From: CALMEH01 sp031409875
GTDB taxonomy: Bacteria; Acidobacteriota; Blastocatellia; Pyrinomonadales; Pyrinomonadaceae
Direction: 5' to 3'
Assembly: GCA_031409875.1 (NCBI GenBank)
Contig: JANNYB010000202.1
Coordinates: 1-64,000, forward strand
Length of the DNA: 64,000 bases
Part shown: one piece after another, positions 42,599 to 51,396 of the stretch
How the letters are laid out: the number at the start of each line of letters is the position of its first letter
Numbering within the stretch: the stretch's first letter is position 1
The notes under the pieces: generated by a model
Databases searched by the model: none
The model's input: only the letters and a program-made list of their open reading frames with translations
Told to the model about the DNA's origin: nothing
Position numbers and translations under genes: made by a program

Positions 42599-44296
42599 AT
42601 GCTATTATTAAAATTTAAACGCAAAGACGCAAAGACGCAAAGTCTTGAAGTAAAAAGGCAAAAGTTAAAAGGCAAAAGTAAGAACTTATCCAAGATTTTG
42701 CCTTTTTACTTTTTACTTTTTACTTCAAAAACTTTGCGCCTTTGCGCCTTTGCGTTAATTTTCTTCTTCGCCGCTTGCCAATCTCAGCCAACCGATTTAC
42801 GCTCGCTCGCGCCTGCCGAAAGTTTGGTTTATTTGGAAACGAATGATTTGGGAAAGACTCTCGAAAATCTCACGCAAGGTAAAGCATTTCAACAATTAGC
42901 CAAAAACAAACCTGATTTTTCCGCGCTTAAAAACATTCAAGTCGCGGTTGTTGTTACGGGTTTCGAGGCTTCGGAAAATCAAGTTACAGAAGAAAATTCC
43001 GTCTTGAATTTCAAGCCGCGATTTGTCGCAATCGCCGACACGCACGCTTGGAATTGGCAAACTTTGAGTTTTACCGAATCGAAAATCGGGCAATTTGTCG
43101 CCGACATTTTGAACAGCGAAGTTTCACTGACGAAAATTAATAAATCGGGCGGAACGCTTTTCACTTGGACGGCGCAAGACGAGCGAAAACTCTTTGCTTT
43201 TGTGCAAGACAGCAAAATTTATTTCGGCAACGACGCGACCGCAATCGAAAAATGTCTGGCAGTTTCACGCGGCGAATCAGACAGTTTTGCGAAAACCGGA
43301 AAGACTTTTGAACGCAACGAAAACACGCTCGCTTTCGGCTATGTTTCGAGCGAAGGAATCGCGCAAATCTCAAATGTTGCGGGCGTTTCCACCGCGATTG
43401 AAACGACCGAAAACGAAGAAGGCAGAGGTTTTATTGCCGGAGTTTTATCGCAAATCTTAAAAAATTCCGTGAAAGAAATCTTTTGGACAGCAACGAAAAC
43501 CGAACAAGGAATCGAGGACAAATTCACTGTTGCGCTCAAGCCTGAAACGTCTTCGATTTTGAGTCAAACAATGGTAACAACGCAAAATACGCAAGCCGTT
43601 TCCGCCGAATTCGTGCCGCCGGAAGTTTTCAGCATTACGCGCTACAATCTGCAAAATCCTCTGATTTCTTGGCGCAGTTTGCTTCTTGTCGCGTCAAAAA
43701 ACACCGACGAATTGAACGCGAAAATTTTGATTCAAAATTCAAACAGTCTGCTCGAATCTTACGGAATAAAAGACGCGGAAACTTTTCTAAGCGCGGTTGA
43801 TTCGGAAATTTTAACCGTAAATTTTGACGCAGAAGGCGAAAAATCAATCGTCATTGTCAGCTTAAAAGACGCTGAAAAACTTAAAAAATCAATCGCCGAA
43901 ATGAATTTTAAGACGAAAGCCGAAATGAACTTTAACGCCGAAATCTGGCGCACGGAAGATAAACAACTCGTAGCGGCATTTGTCGAAAACAAATTAATTT
44001 TAGGCAATGCGGAAAGCGTTTTGCTTTGCTTGCAAGCAAAACAAAACGGTCAAAATTTCACAAAAAATCCGTCGTTCAAATATTTCAACGAAAGCAAAAC
44101 GGTCGCTGTAACGGCGGGCAGCGAAACTAATTCGGCGGAAAAAATCGTCGAAGTTTTATCGGAATTAAAAGACGAAAACGCACGAATCACGACGCATTTT
44201 CTCACCGAAACCAAATATAACGACAAAGGTTTCGAGCGCAAAACTGTTTCCGATTTCGGATTAATCGGCGATATTATCGAACGATTTAATGAATAG
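42599..44296 (+). CDS. Lipoprotein, DUF3352-like
   Basis: A 565-residue frame whose true start is unclear. The lipoprotein signal is LRLCAFALIFFFAAC, with a FAAC lipobox at about residue 59, followed by a surface-type protein (AESLVYLETNDLGKTLENLT) reminiscent of DUF3352-like proteins with internal duplication. Unusually, about 50 residues upstream of the lipobox are translated from a large palindrome (42619-42756), and the hydrophobic core of the signal peptide itself comes from the repeated TTTGCGCC arm. The natural start may be ATG 42599 or a non-ATG codon inside the repeat. Function unknown. Confidence 0.75.
   Translation: MLLLKFKRKDAKTQSLEVKRQKLKGKSKNLSKILPFYFLLFTSKTLRLCAFALIFFFAACQSQPTDLRSLAPAESLVYLETNDLGKTLENLTQGKAFQQLAKNKPDFSALKNIQVAVVVTGFEASENQVTEENSVLNFKPRFVAIADTHAWNWQTLSFTESKIGQFVADILNSEVSLTKINKSGGTLFTWTAQDERKLFAFVQDSKIYFGNDATAIEKCLAVSRGESDSFAKTGKTFERNENTLAFGYVSSEGIAQISNVAGVSTAIETTENEEGRGFIAGVLSQILKNSVKEIFWTATKTEQGIEDKFTVALKPETSSILSQTMVTTQNTQAVSAEFVPPEVFSITRYNLQNPLISWRSLLLVASKNTDELNAKILIQNSNSLLESYGIKDAETFLSAVDSEILTVNFDAEGEKSIVIVSLKDAEKLKKSIAEMNFKTKAEMNFNAEIWRTEDKQLVAAFVENKLILGNAESVLLCLQAKQNGQNFTKNPSFKYFNESKTVAVTAGSETNSAEKIVEVLSELKDENARITTHFLTETKYNDKGFERKTVSDFGLIGDIIERFNE
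42619..42756. repeat. Palindrome overlapping lipoprotein gene start
   Basis: Left arm: ACGCAAAG repeats (42619-42643) then GTAAAAAGGCAAAAG units (42648-42679). Right arm: TTGCCTTTTTAC with TTTTTAC 7-mers (42698-42726), then TTTGCGCC repeats to 42756. The whole palindrome lies inside the open reading frame. Confidence 0.93.
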
Positions 44297-44327
44297 CTAA
44301 ACATCTTTAATTGCAACATTTATTACT

Positions 44328-44436
44328 TTCGGAATAGGTGATAGCTGATAAGTGATAGGTGATAGTTAAAGAAACGCCGCCACGCACACACGCAAAATTA
44401 TCAGCTATCAGTTATCAGTTATCAGTTATTCCGAAG
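44328..44436. repeat. Palindrome of ATCAGTT-type repeats
   Basis: Arms 44328-44367 (TTCGGAATAGGTGATAGCTG) and 44397-44436 pair imperfectly and end in GTTATTCCGAA. They share words with the inside of the MITE-like element at 31385-31485. Located between convergent genes. Confidence 0.85.
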
Positions 44437-44472
44437 ATATTTCGCTTTTTTTGAATTACGCACTAATTTCAG

Positions 44473-45201
44473 TTATTTTCTTTTTGCTTTTCTTTTCAGA
44501 TTTTTCACGTTTCGTTCAATCCAATTTTCGGCTTCGGTAAAATATAGAAATTTGCGTTCGTCGCGGCGAAATGCGGGCGTGTGGCTGAAGCGTCTGCCGT
44601 TGCGCGTTTGCGTCGGGTGAAAAATGTGGAGCATTTCGTGAAAAACGACATATTCGACAACATATTTCGGGACGTTTTTATCGTCCAAAGATTTGCTGAT
44701 AATAATTGTTTCGTGCGCCGAATCGTGATGTCCGAGAATTCTGTAAGTCTTGCGCGATGACCAACTTAGCACAGGTTTCGGAATTGCATTTTGAAAATAA
44801 ATTTGATTGATTTTTTCAAACATTCCTTCCAAATCATAAATTTCGCCTTTCGCCGAAGTAATGATTTTTTTGCCTCTCGTGCGTTTGTTTTCTTTCGCTT
44901 GAGTTTGAATTTCCGCACTTTTTACAAAGTTTGAATAAACCTCACGCGCTTGCGGCGGAATTCGTTTTCGCAAAAGTTTAGCGACTAAAATAAACGCCAA
45001 ACCTTTATGCGAATTCAAAGGCATTTCGCGGCAAATCTCCGCCAGACGCACAAAAACTTTGCCGTCGCGCACGCGAATCGTGTGATTAATGCCGATGTAA
45101 TTGTAAAAACTGACAATTATTTCGGGCATTTTGCGGTTTGAATCAAACACGGTAAATGCTTCTTCGTAGAAAGTTTTTATTTGTTCAAGATTTTCGGGCA
45201 T
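44473..45201 (-). CDS. SprT-like zinc metalloprotease
   Basis: A 242-residue protein. The metal site is HEMLHIFHP at residues 188-196 in YVVFHEMLHIFHPTQTRNGR, followed by RFSHTPAFRRDERKF. LGHHDSAHETIIISKSLD precedes it. This fits SprT/SPRTN-like or minigluzincin families; in eukaryotes SPRTN repairs DNA-protein crosslinks, but bacterial roles are unclear. Residues 1-120 are a helical domain of unknown origin. It starts nine bases after the PIN toxin gene and may be co-transcribed with that pair. Confidence 0.82.
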   Translation of the reverse strand: MPENLEQIKTFYEEAFTVFDSNRKMPEIIVSFYNYIGINHTIRVRDGKVFVRLAEICREMPLNSHKGLAFILVAKLLRKRIPPQAREVYSNFVKSAEIQTQAKENKRTRGKKIITSAKGEIYDLEGMFEKINQIYFQNAIPKPVLSWSSRKTYRILGHHDSAHETIIISKSLDDKNVPKYVVEYVVFHEMLHIFHPTQTRNGRRFSHTPAFRRDERKFLYFTEAENWIERNVKNLKRKAKRK

Positions 45202-45210
45202 TGATAAAAA

Positions 45211-45597
45211 TTAGATTGTCGGAAACGGCGGAACAGCAATTTTTAAGCCGATTATAAAACGAAAATCTTTCAAATTATAACTGATAAGCGTCAAATCGTA
45301 TTCAAGACAGGTGGCAGCAATTTGCGCGTCGGGAAGTTCCAAGCCGTGCGTATTCGAGTATCGGTCAATTAAATCAATAGTCCGCTTTGAGATCTCCCGC
45401 GTGAAATGCAGTATCGGAAAATTAGCAAGATACTTTTTGATTTTTTGTTTTTCGGCATTTGATTTTTGTCCTTGCAAACACTCAACATAAATTGTCGAAT
45501 CAACCCCGACATTCAGAGTCAAAACGTATTGTTCAACGGGCTTATTGCCTTTAAAAACTTCTGAAAAAACATTCGTGTCCACTAATTCATCAAACAT
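45211..45597 (-). CDS. PIN-domain toxin, VapC-like
   Basis: A 128-residue PIN-domain ribonuclease. Acidic active-site residues are visible in ELVDTNVFSEVF (Asp7), STIYVECLQG (Glu39), HGLELPDAQIAATCLEYD and LISYNLKDF. VapC proteins cut tRNA or rRNA and are neutralised by a linked antitoxin. Its ATG overlaps the antitoxin stop codon by one base (TAATG), a usual arrangement for coupled toxin-antitoxin translation. Confidence 0.85.
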   Translation of the reverse strand: MFDELVDTNVFSEVFKGNKPVEQYVLTLNVGVDSTIYVECLQGQKSNAEKQKIKKYLANFPILHFTREISKRTIDLIDRYSNTHGLELPDAQIAATCLEYDLTLISYNLKDFRFIIGLKIAVPPFPTI

Positions 45598-45866
45598 TAT
45601 GTTACCTTCCGATTTTTCTCACGAATTTGGCGAGCGATTTCTTGTCCTGATTCCGGTCGGTCAGCCCAAATGCCAAGAACTGCTTCGCTATCTTCACGCA
45701 ATTTTTTGCGTTTCGGCAGTTCGATTGCGCCGGAAGCGATGGCACGTTTTACTTTGGCTTCGCGGTCGTTTTCGAGTTGTTCGATAATTTCGGCGGCGCG
45801 TTCTTCGGTGTCAATGCGAAAAGTCCGGTTTATATTTTGCGGTATTTCTAAAACTACTTGTCCCAT
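45597..45866 (-). CDS. Antitoxin-like protein paired with PIN toxin
   Basis: An 89-residue protein from ATG 45866 (the frame also opens at 45896, but AAGG lies closer to 45866). Its N-terminal GQVVLEIPQNINRTFRID is beta-rich and the rest helical and charged (AAEIIEQLENDREAKVKR). No named antitoxin family is certain; its size, its position and the one-base overlap with the PIN gene make it the probable antitoxin and autorepressor. Confidence 0.72.
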   Translation of the reverse strand: MGQVVLEIPQNINRTFRIDTEERAAEIIEQLENDREAKVKRAIASGAIELPKRKKLREDSEAVLGIWADRPESGQEIARQIREKNRKVT

Positions 45867-45915
45867 AATTTTTGCCTTGCTGATGAATTTTATCACAAAA
45901 AATTTGTTACAGCAG

Positions 45916-45987
45916 GTCAGAACAGCGAGCGGTAGCGACCTGCTTAAACGCTTTTTTTAGCAGGTCGCTACCGCTCGCTGTTCTGAC
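45916..45987. repeat. GTCAGAACAGCGAGCGGTAG palindrome
   Basis: Arms 45916-45943 and 45960-45987 are perfect 28-base complements around a 16-base loop. The right arm is identical to the single arm at 53390-53417. This lies in the 260-base gap upstream of hrcA, which otherwise holds only a promoter. Confidence 0.95.
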
Positions 45988-46044
45988 TTGTTCTGAAGGC
46001 ATAACTTTAAATATTAGTGTTAATCTTAGTTTAACGAATAAATC

Positions 46045-46074
46045 TTGACATCTCCGTTGCAAAAATGCTATTTA
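46045..46074 (+). promoter_or_regulatory. Candidate promoter of the hrcA operon
   Basis: TTGACA at 46045-46050 and CTATTTA near 46068-46074 are 17-18 bases apart, 53 bases before ATG 46127. No CIRCE inverted repeat is present. A short palindrome, GAAAGTATCCGAAACTTTC (46084-46102), lies between promoter and start codon. Confidence 0.5.
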
Positions 46075-46126
46075 TTTTAAAGGCGAAAGTATCCGAAACT
46101 TTCACTTTTCACTCACGAAACTCGAA

Positions 46127-47254
46127 ATGACTGTCCGCGATTCAAATTTCAAACCGGAGAAAAACCTGAATTTTCCCGATATTCGCGGGCAAATAATCCT
46201 TTCGGCGATAATCGGCGAACATCTCGTAACGAGCGAACCTGTCGGCTCAAAAACTCTGGCGGAAAAATTTGCTTCCGGTTCGGGAATGAGTTCGGCAACG
46301 ATTCGCAACGTGATGGGCGACCTCGAAGAAAGTGGGCTTCTCGAACAGCCGCACACTTCTGCCGGACGAGTTCCGACCGATAAAGGTTATCGGTTTTATG
46401 TTGATAATCTGCTCGGTGTTCTGTCGCTTTCCAACGAAGATTTGCGCTTTATCGGCGATGAATTCGGTTTTTTGGAAAGCGAATTTCAAGACTCGCCCGA
46501 CCGCTTGATGGAACGCACTTCACAACTGCTCTCGGCTCTTTCAAATAATGTCGGCATTGTCGTTTCGCCTTCGCTGGCAAATGACCGCTTGCAACATATC
46601 GAATTCGTAAATCTTTCGGACAGACGAGTTTTAGTCGTTTTGGTTTCCGCGCCGAATATTGTTCACAACAAAATTATTCGCGTCAAAGAAACTTTTTCGA
46701 CCGAAGATTTAGACCGCACGGCGCGATATTTGAATCACGAATTTGCGGGCAAAAGTTTGGCGGAAATTCGCGCGGAGATTTTAAAATTGATGCACGAAGA
46801 ACGCACACTTTTCGATAAAATGCTGCAAACGGCGATTATTCTTTGTTCGCAAAGCATTGAAAGCGAACAAGATAACTTGGGCGAAGTTTATGTTGACGGC
46901 GCATCGAATATTTTGACAAAGCGTGATTTTACCGATTTGAAAAGTTTGAGCGAATTGCTCAGAACTTTTGAAGAAAAATCGCGTTTGATGCAAATTCTCA
47001 ACGAATGCGTTTCGCAAGTCGGCACGGCAAAAGGCAATGTCCAAGTCGTTATCGGCGCGGAAAATTCAGCATCACCTTTGCAAAATTGCACTTTGATAAC
47101 TGCTCCTTACCACATCGGCAATACGGCGGCGGCAATTGGAAGTTTGAGCGTTTTGGGTCCGACACGGCTCGAATATGCCCGAATCATCTCGATTGTCGGA
47201 TATGTTGCCAAAATCCTCGAAAAACATCTGACGAAAGAATACTCAAATCTTTGA
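46127..47254 (+). CDS. hrcA: Heat-inducible transcription repressor HrcA
   Basis: A 375-residue repressor of heat-shock genes. The winged helix is recognised by LSAIIGEHLVTSEPVGSKTL, SSATIRNVMGDLEESGLLEQ and PHTSAGRVPTDKGYRFYVD; the GAF-like middle (IVVSPSLANDRLQHIEFV) and C-terminal NTAAAIGSLSVLGPTRLEYA are typical. HrcA normally binds CIRCE operators, which are absent just upstream here. First gene of hrcA-grpE-dnaK-dnaJ; grpE starts 11 bases after its stop. Confidence 0.95.
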   Translation: MTVRDSNFKPEKNLNFPDIRGQIILSAIIGEHLVTSEPVGSKTLAEKFASGSGMSSATIRNVMGDLEESGLLEQPHTSAGRVPTDKGYRFYVDNLLGVLSLSNEDLRFIGDEFGFLESEFQDSPDRLMERTSQLLSALSNNVGIVVSPSLANDRLQHIEFVNLSDRRVLVVLVSAPNIVHNKIIRVKETFSTEDLDRTARYLNHEFAGKSLAEIRAEILKLMHEERTLFDKMLQTAIILCSQSIESEQDNLGEVYVDGASNILTKRDFTDLKSLSELLRTFEEKSRLMQILNECVSQVGTAKGNVQVVIGAENSASPLQNCTLITAPYHIGNTAAAIGSLSVLGPTRLEYARIISIVGYVAKILEKHLTKEYSNL

Positions 47255-47265
47255 TCACGAAAACA

Positions 47266-48114
47266 ATGAATCCCAATAACGAAACGGAAAATATGGAAGA
47301 TTTTATGCACAAAATCAGCGCAGACGATTCGACTTCAGTTGATGATTTTATCAAGCAACTCGAAGCCAAAGAGCGCGATTTGCATATTTCTTCCGAAATG
47401 GTCATCGAAATTGACGAAGCCGATTTTGACGACACGAATCCGAATTTTACAATCACCGAAAAACCGCCGCAGATTCCGAAACCGCAAAACGCGGCGGAAC
47501 TGCACAATTCTGTTCCGCCTGCAAATTCATACGCCAATCAATTTAATACGGTTGACGGCGAAAAGATAAAATTGCGCGAACAAGTTTCAAAACTCGAAGC
47601 CGACTGCGCCCAACTGACAGACAGTTTGCGCCGCCGTCAAACGGATTTCGATAATTTCAAAAACCGCGTCGAACGCGAACGAAGCGAAACTTTTACGAAT
47701 CAAATCGGCAATTTGGCAACACAGATGTTGCCTGTTCTCGATAATATGAATCGCGCTCTCGAATTTGCCGAACGCCGTAACGAAGCGGGCAGTGAGGATT
47801 TTCACGAATTTTTTCAAGGCATTGTCCTTGTCAATCAGCAATTAAACGAAGTTTTGGCTGAAATGGGAGTTTCTCCGGTGATTGCCGTGGGCGAACCGTT
47901 TGATCCGCATTTGCACGAAGCGGCGGCAACCGAAGAAACCGACATTTATCCGCCCAAAACGGTGATGAGCGAATTTTTGCGCGGCTACAAAATCGGCAAC
48001 CGTCTCATTCGTGCGGCAATGGTTAAAGTTGCCGTCGCTCCAAAACCCGACGCTGAAAAAATGTTTTCCGACGATGATTTAGACATTATGGACAAACTTT
48101 TTGAAGCTGAATGA
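47266..48114 (+). CDS. grpE: Nucleotide exchange factor GrpE
   Basis: A 282-residue co-chaperone that promotes ADP release from DnaK. ATG 47266 is chosen; the long upstream frame overlaps hrcA. An acidic, disordered N-terminal region of about 115 residues (longer than usual) precedes the coiled coil (KLREQVSKLEADCAQLTDSL) and the beta domain (GVSPVIAVGEPFDPHLHEAA, LRGYKIGNRLIRAAMVKVA). It is followed by a palindrome before dnaK. Confidence 0.94.
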   Translation: MNPNNETENMEDFMHKISADDSTSVDDFIKQLEAKERDLHISSEMVIEIDEADFDDTNPNFTITEKPPQIPKPQNAAELHNSVPPANSYANQFNTVDGEKIKLREQVSKLEADCAQLTDSLRRRQTDFDNFKNRVERERSETFTNQIGNLATQMLPVLDNMNRALEFAERRNEAGSEDFHEFFQGIVLVNQQLNEVLAEMGVSPVIAVGEPFDPHLHEAAATEETDIYPPKTVMSEFLRGYKIGNRLIRAAMVKVAVAPKPDAEKMFSDDDLDIMDKLFEAE

Positions 48115-48137
48115 ACGCTGGATATTTCACATCAATC

Positions 48138-48233
48138 CGCTTTGCAGAATTACAAATTACAGATTAAAAATTACAAAATATCTGTGAGAAACATCTGTAA
48201 TATTTAATTTGTAACCTGTAATTCCGCAAAGCG
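48138..48233. repeat. Palindrome at grpE-dnaK junction
   Basis: Left arm from 48138 (CGCTTTGCAGAATTACAAAT) pairs with 48203-48233 (TTTAATTTGTAACCTGTAAT, then TTCCGCAAAGCG). Arms contain the TTACAAA-type 7-mer words also seen at 50233-50257 and inside lpxK. Confidence 0.9.
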
Positions 48234-48277
48234 AATTCTTAATTCACTATTGCAAAGTAGTGTTTATCGAAAAAATT

Positions 48278-50083
48278 ATGAGCAAAGTAATCGGTATAGA
48301 TTTAGGCACGACTAACTGTTGCGTTTCGGTTCTCGAAGGCGGCACGGTGCAGATTATTTCAAATAAAGAAGGCGGCAGAACTACACCGTCGGTTGTCGGT
48401 TTTACGGAAAAAGGCGAAAAACTCGTCGGGCAAATTGCCAAACGTCAAGCTGTAACCAACGCGGCAAACACACTTTATGCTGTCAAACGTCTGATCGGGC
48501 GTAAGTTCGATTCGCCGGAAGTTGAAAAAATGCGCGAGAACGTGCCTTTTGAAATTACTGAAGCTCCGAACGGCGACGCGCATATTCGTGTGTTTGAACG
48601 CACCTATTCGCCGCCGGAAATTTCAGCAATCGTTTTACAACGACTGAAGCTCGCGGCGGAAGAATTTTTAGGCGATAAAATCACCGAAGCAATCATTACC
48701 GTTCCCGCTTATTTTGACGATATGCAGCGGCAAGCAACCCGCGACGCAGGAAAAATCGCCGGTTTGGAAGTCGAACGCATCATCAACGAACCGACAGCCG
48801 CCGCGCTTGCTTACGGTTTTGACAAACAGAAAAACGAACGAGTCGCCGTCTATGATCTCGGCGGCGGAACTTTTGATATTACGATTCTCGAAATTAATGA
48901 AGGCGTTTTTGAAGTTCTTTCAACATCGGGCAACACATTTCTCGGCGGCGAAGATTTCGATCAACGCATAATTGATTGGCTTGTTGGAGATTTTCTGGCG
49001 GAAAATAACATCAGTCTGCGCGAAGACCGGCTTGCCTTACAGCGTTTGAAGGAAGCGGCGGAACGCGCCAAATGCGAACTTTCATCGGTTTCGGAAACGA
49101 CGATAAATCTGCCGTTTATCGCCGCCGGAGCAAGCGGACCGAAACACATCAACACGGTTTTGACGCGCACAAAATTTGAAGAATTAGTGCAGGATTTAGT
49201 CGAATCTTCGGTCGAACCTTGCCAAAAAGCTCTGTGGGACGCAAAATTGCAACCCGCAGATGTTGACAAAGTTATCCTCGTTGGCGGACAGACGCGCTCG
49301 CCGATTATTGCCCGCACCGTCGAGGAAGTTTTCGGCAAACCGCCTTCGTCGGAAATAAATCCCGATGAAGTCGTGGCAATGGGCGCGGCGATTCAAGGCG
49401 GCGTTTTGACGGGCGATGTGAAAGATATTGTGCTGCTCGACGTTCTGCCTTTGTCGCTCGGACTCGAAACGCGCGGCGGGTTATTCGTTAAATTGATTTC
49501 ACGAAATTCGACGATTCCGCTCAAAAATAATATGACTTTTACGACTGTTGTTGATAATCAGCAATCGGTTGAAATCCATATTTTACAAGGCGAACGCGAA
49601 GTTTGCAGTGGAAACAGAAGTCTGGCGAAGTTTGAACTCGTCGGCATTCCGCCCAGCCCTCGCGGAGTTCCGCAAATTGATGTCGCGTTTGAAGTTGACG
49701 CAAACGGCATCGTCAATGTTTCGGCAAAAGACAAAATGACCGGACTCGAACAAGCGATGCAAATCACGCCTTCATCGGGGCTTGCGCCGGACGAAATTGA
49801 CCGTCTGATTATGGAATCCGAAACATCGGTCGAATCAGACCGCGCTACGAAGGGATTGATTATGCACCGCAATCGGCTCGATTCGCTCGTCAAAAACACG
49901 CGCAAAGCAATGCACGAATTCGGCAAATCTTTGTCGCTCGAACAACAACAGCAAATCAACGGCGTTCTGGGCGAAGCTGAAACTGCGCTTACCTCAAACG
50001 ATGAAGCGGTTTTGCAAGATGCACTCGCCAAAACCGAAGATGCGGCGAATAAATTAACCGAAGCCCTAATGGTTGCGGCGTAA
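48278..50083 (+). CDS. dnaK: Chaperone DnaK (Hsp70)
   Basis: A 601-residue Hsp70 from ATG 48278. ATPase motifs: VIGIDLGTTNCCVSVLEGG, AVYDLGGGTFDITILEI and VILVGGQTRSPIIARTV; the linker is DIVLLDVLPLSLGLETRGG. The substrate-binding domain is normal, but the lid is short and the protein ends in TEALMVAA, without the charged EEVDKK-like tail of many DnaKs. The TRDAGKIAGLEVERIINEPT segment is standard. The operon order hrcA-grpE-dnaK-dnaJ supports the call. Confidence 0.95.
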   Translation: MSKVIGIDLGTTNCCVSVLEGGTVQIISNKEGGRTTPSVVGFTEKGEKLVGQIAKRQAVTNAANTLYAVKRLIGRKFDSPEVEKMRENVPFEITEAPNGDAHIRVFERTYSPPEISAIVLQRLKLAAEEFLGDKITEAIITVPAYFDDMQRQATRDAGKIAGLEVERIINEPTAAALAYGFDKQKNERVAVYDLGGGTFDITILEINEGVFEVLSTSGNTFLGGEDFDQRIIDWLVGDFLAENNISLREDRLALQRLKEAAERAKCELSSVSETTINLPFIAAGASGPKHINTVLTRTKFEELVQDLVESSVEPCQKALWDAKLQPADVDKVILVGGQTRSPIIARTVEEVFGKPPSSEINPDEVVAMGAAIQGGVLTGDVKDIVLLDVLPLSLGLETRGGLFVKLISRNSTIPLKNNMTFTTVVDNQQSVEIHILQGEREVCSGNRSLAKFELVGIPPSPRGVPQIDVAFEVDANGIVNVSAKDKMTGLEQAMQITPSSGLAPDEIDRLIMESETSVESDRATKGLIMHRNRLDSLVKNTRKAMHEFGKSLSLEQQQQINGVLGEAETALTSNDEAVLQDALAKTEDAANKLTEALMVAA

Positions 50084-50086
50084 ATT

Positions 50087-50152
50087 AAGGGATGAGGGAT
50101 GAGGGATGAATAAGAATTTGAGTTCATCTTTCATCCTTTATCCTTTGTCCTT
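50087..50152. repeat. Heptamer palindrome after dnaK
   Basis: GGGATGA units (50089-50109) face CTTTCAT, CCTTTAT and CCTTTGT-type units (50127-50152). A short tract of TTTGTAA 7-mers (50233-50257) also lies before dnaJ. Confidence 0.88.
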
Positions 50153-50188
50153 GAAATAAGTTTTGGTTTATCGCAAAATATAAAACTT

Positions 50189-50220
50189 AACGTCAGTTCA
50201 ATCGAATTGGACTGACGTTG
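50189..50220 (+). terminator. Hairpin between dnaK and dnaJ
   Basis: AACGTCAGTTCA pairs with TGGACTGACGTT across an eight-base loop and is followed by a G/T-rich stretch with few pure T runs. It could attenuate or process the dnaKJ transcript rather than end it fully. Confidence 0.6.
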
Positions 50221-50277
50221 TTGTTTGCGGATTTGTAATTTGTAATTTGTAATTTCAAATTTGTAATCACGAAGTTT

Positions 50278-51396
50278 ATGAGTAAAAGAGATTATTACGA
50301 AGTTTTAGGTGTTTCGCGCACGGCGGACGAAATCGAGATAAAAAAAGCGTATCGCAAATTGGCGATTGAACATCATCCCGACAAAAATCCCGATAATGCG
50401 GCGGCTGAAGAAAAATTCAAAGAAGCGGCTGAAGCGTATTCGGTTATTTCGGACGCGCAAAAACGTGCGGCTTACGACCGTTTCGGACACGCGGCGGCAG
50501 GCGCAGGTGCAGGCGGCGCAGGTTTCGGCGGTGGTGCCGGTTTTACCGATTTTCAGAGTATTTTCGATATGTTCGATTTGGGCGAAATGTTTGGCGGACA
50601 AAGCCGACCATCAAGCCGAAGTTCGGCAACGCGCGGCGCAGATTTGCGTTACGATCTGGAAATCAGTCTGGAAGAAGCAGCGACCGGAAAGGATATGAAG
50701 TTGAAAATTCCGCGTCTTGAAACCTGCGAAGAATGCAAAGGCAATGGCGCGGAAACAGGCACACAACCGGAAACCTGTATCACTTGCGCCGGAAGCGGAC
50801 AAACGCGCTATCAGCAAGGCTTTTTCGCCGTAATGCGAACCTGCGGAAATTGCGGCGGACGCGGACAAATCATCAAATCGCCGTGCAAAAAATGTCGCGG
50901 TGCCGGGCGCACGGAAAAAGAAAGAAACATCGAAATAAAAATTCCTGCCGGAGTTGAAACCGGCTCGCGTCTGCGCGTGTTGAGCGAAGGTGAATCAGGA
51001 GTGAACGGCGGACAGACCGGCGATTTATACGTCGTCATTCACGTTGCCGAACACGAATTTTTTGAACGCCAAGGCGCAAATCTCTATTCCGCTGCGCCGA
51101 TAACCTTCGCCCAAGCCGCGCTCGGCGCAGAAATAAAAATCCCGACGCTCGACGGCGAAGATGAATTAAAAATTCCCGCCGGAACTCAAACCGGAACAGT
51201 TTTCCGCGTCAAATCTCAAGGAATGCCCGCACTCGGCGGACGCGGACGCGGCGATATGTTTGTCGCCGTAACGCTGATTACACCGAAAAGTCTGACAAAA
51301 GAACAACGAAAATTATTAGAACAACTCGCCGAAATCGAAGATATGGATTTTCAAGACGCGAGCTTTATGGACAAAGTGCGAAATATTTTCGGTTAG
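50278..51396 (+). CDS. dnaJ: Chaperone DnaJ (Hsp40)
   Basis: A 372-residue type I Hsp40. J domain residues 1-70 with the HPD triad (AIEHHPDKNPDNAA), a Gly/Phe/Ala-rich linker (GAGAGGAGFGGGAGFTDF), four zinc-finger CxxCxGxG repeats (CEECKGNG, CITCAGSG, CGNCGGRG, CKKCRGAG) and the C-terminal substrate domains (GVETGSRLRVLSEGE, EIKIPTLDGE). It delivers substrates to DnaK and stimulates its ATPase. The last gene of the heat-shock operon, ended by a perfect hairpin. Confidence 0.96.
   Translation: MSKRDYYEVLGVSRTADEIEIKKAYRKLAIEHHPDKNPDNAAAEEKFKEAAEAYSVISDAQKRAAYDRFGHAAAGAGAGGAGFGGGAGFTDFQSIFDMFDLGEMFGGQSRPSSRSSATRGADLRYDLEISLEEAATGKDMKLKIPRLETCEECKGNGAETGTQPETCITCAGSGQTRYQQGFFAVMRTCGNCGGRGQIIKSPCKKCRGAGRTEKERNIEIKIPAGVETGSRLRVLSEGESGVNGGQTGDLYVVIHVAEHEFFERQGANLYSAAPITFAQAALGAEIKIPTLDGEDELKIPAGTQTGTVFRVKSQGMPALGGRGRGDMFVAVTLITPKSLTKEQRKLLEQLAEIEDMDFQDASFMDKVRNIFG

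Noticed and set aside
46000..46126. CIRCE operator before hrcA
   Set aside because: TTAGCACTC-N9-GAGTGCTAA or a close variant does not occur; only a short unrelated palindrome was found.
47005..47265. Long N-terminal extension of GrpE
   Set aside because: It overlaps the end of hrcA in another frame; ATG 47266 gives a plausible acidic GrpE N-terminus right after the hrcA stop.
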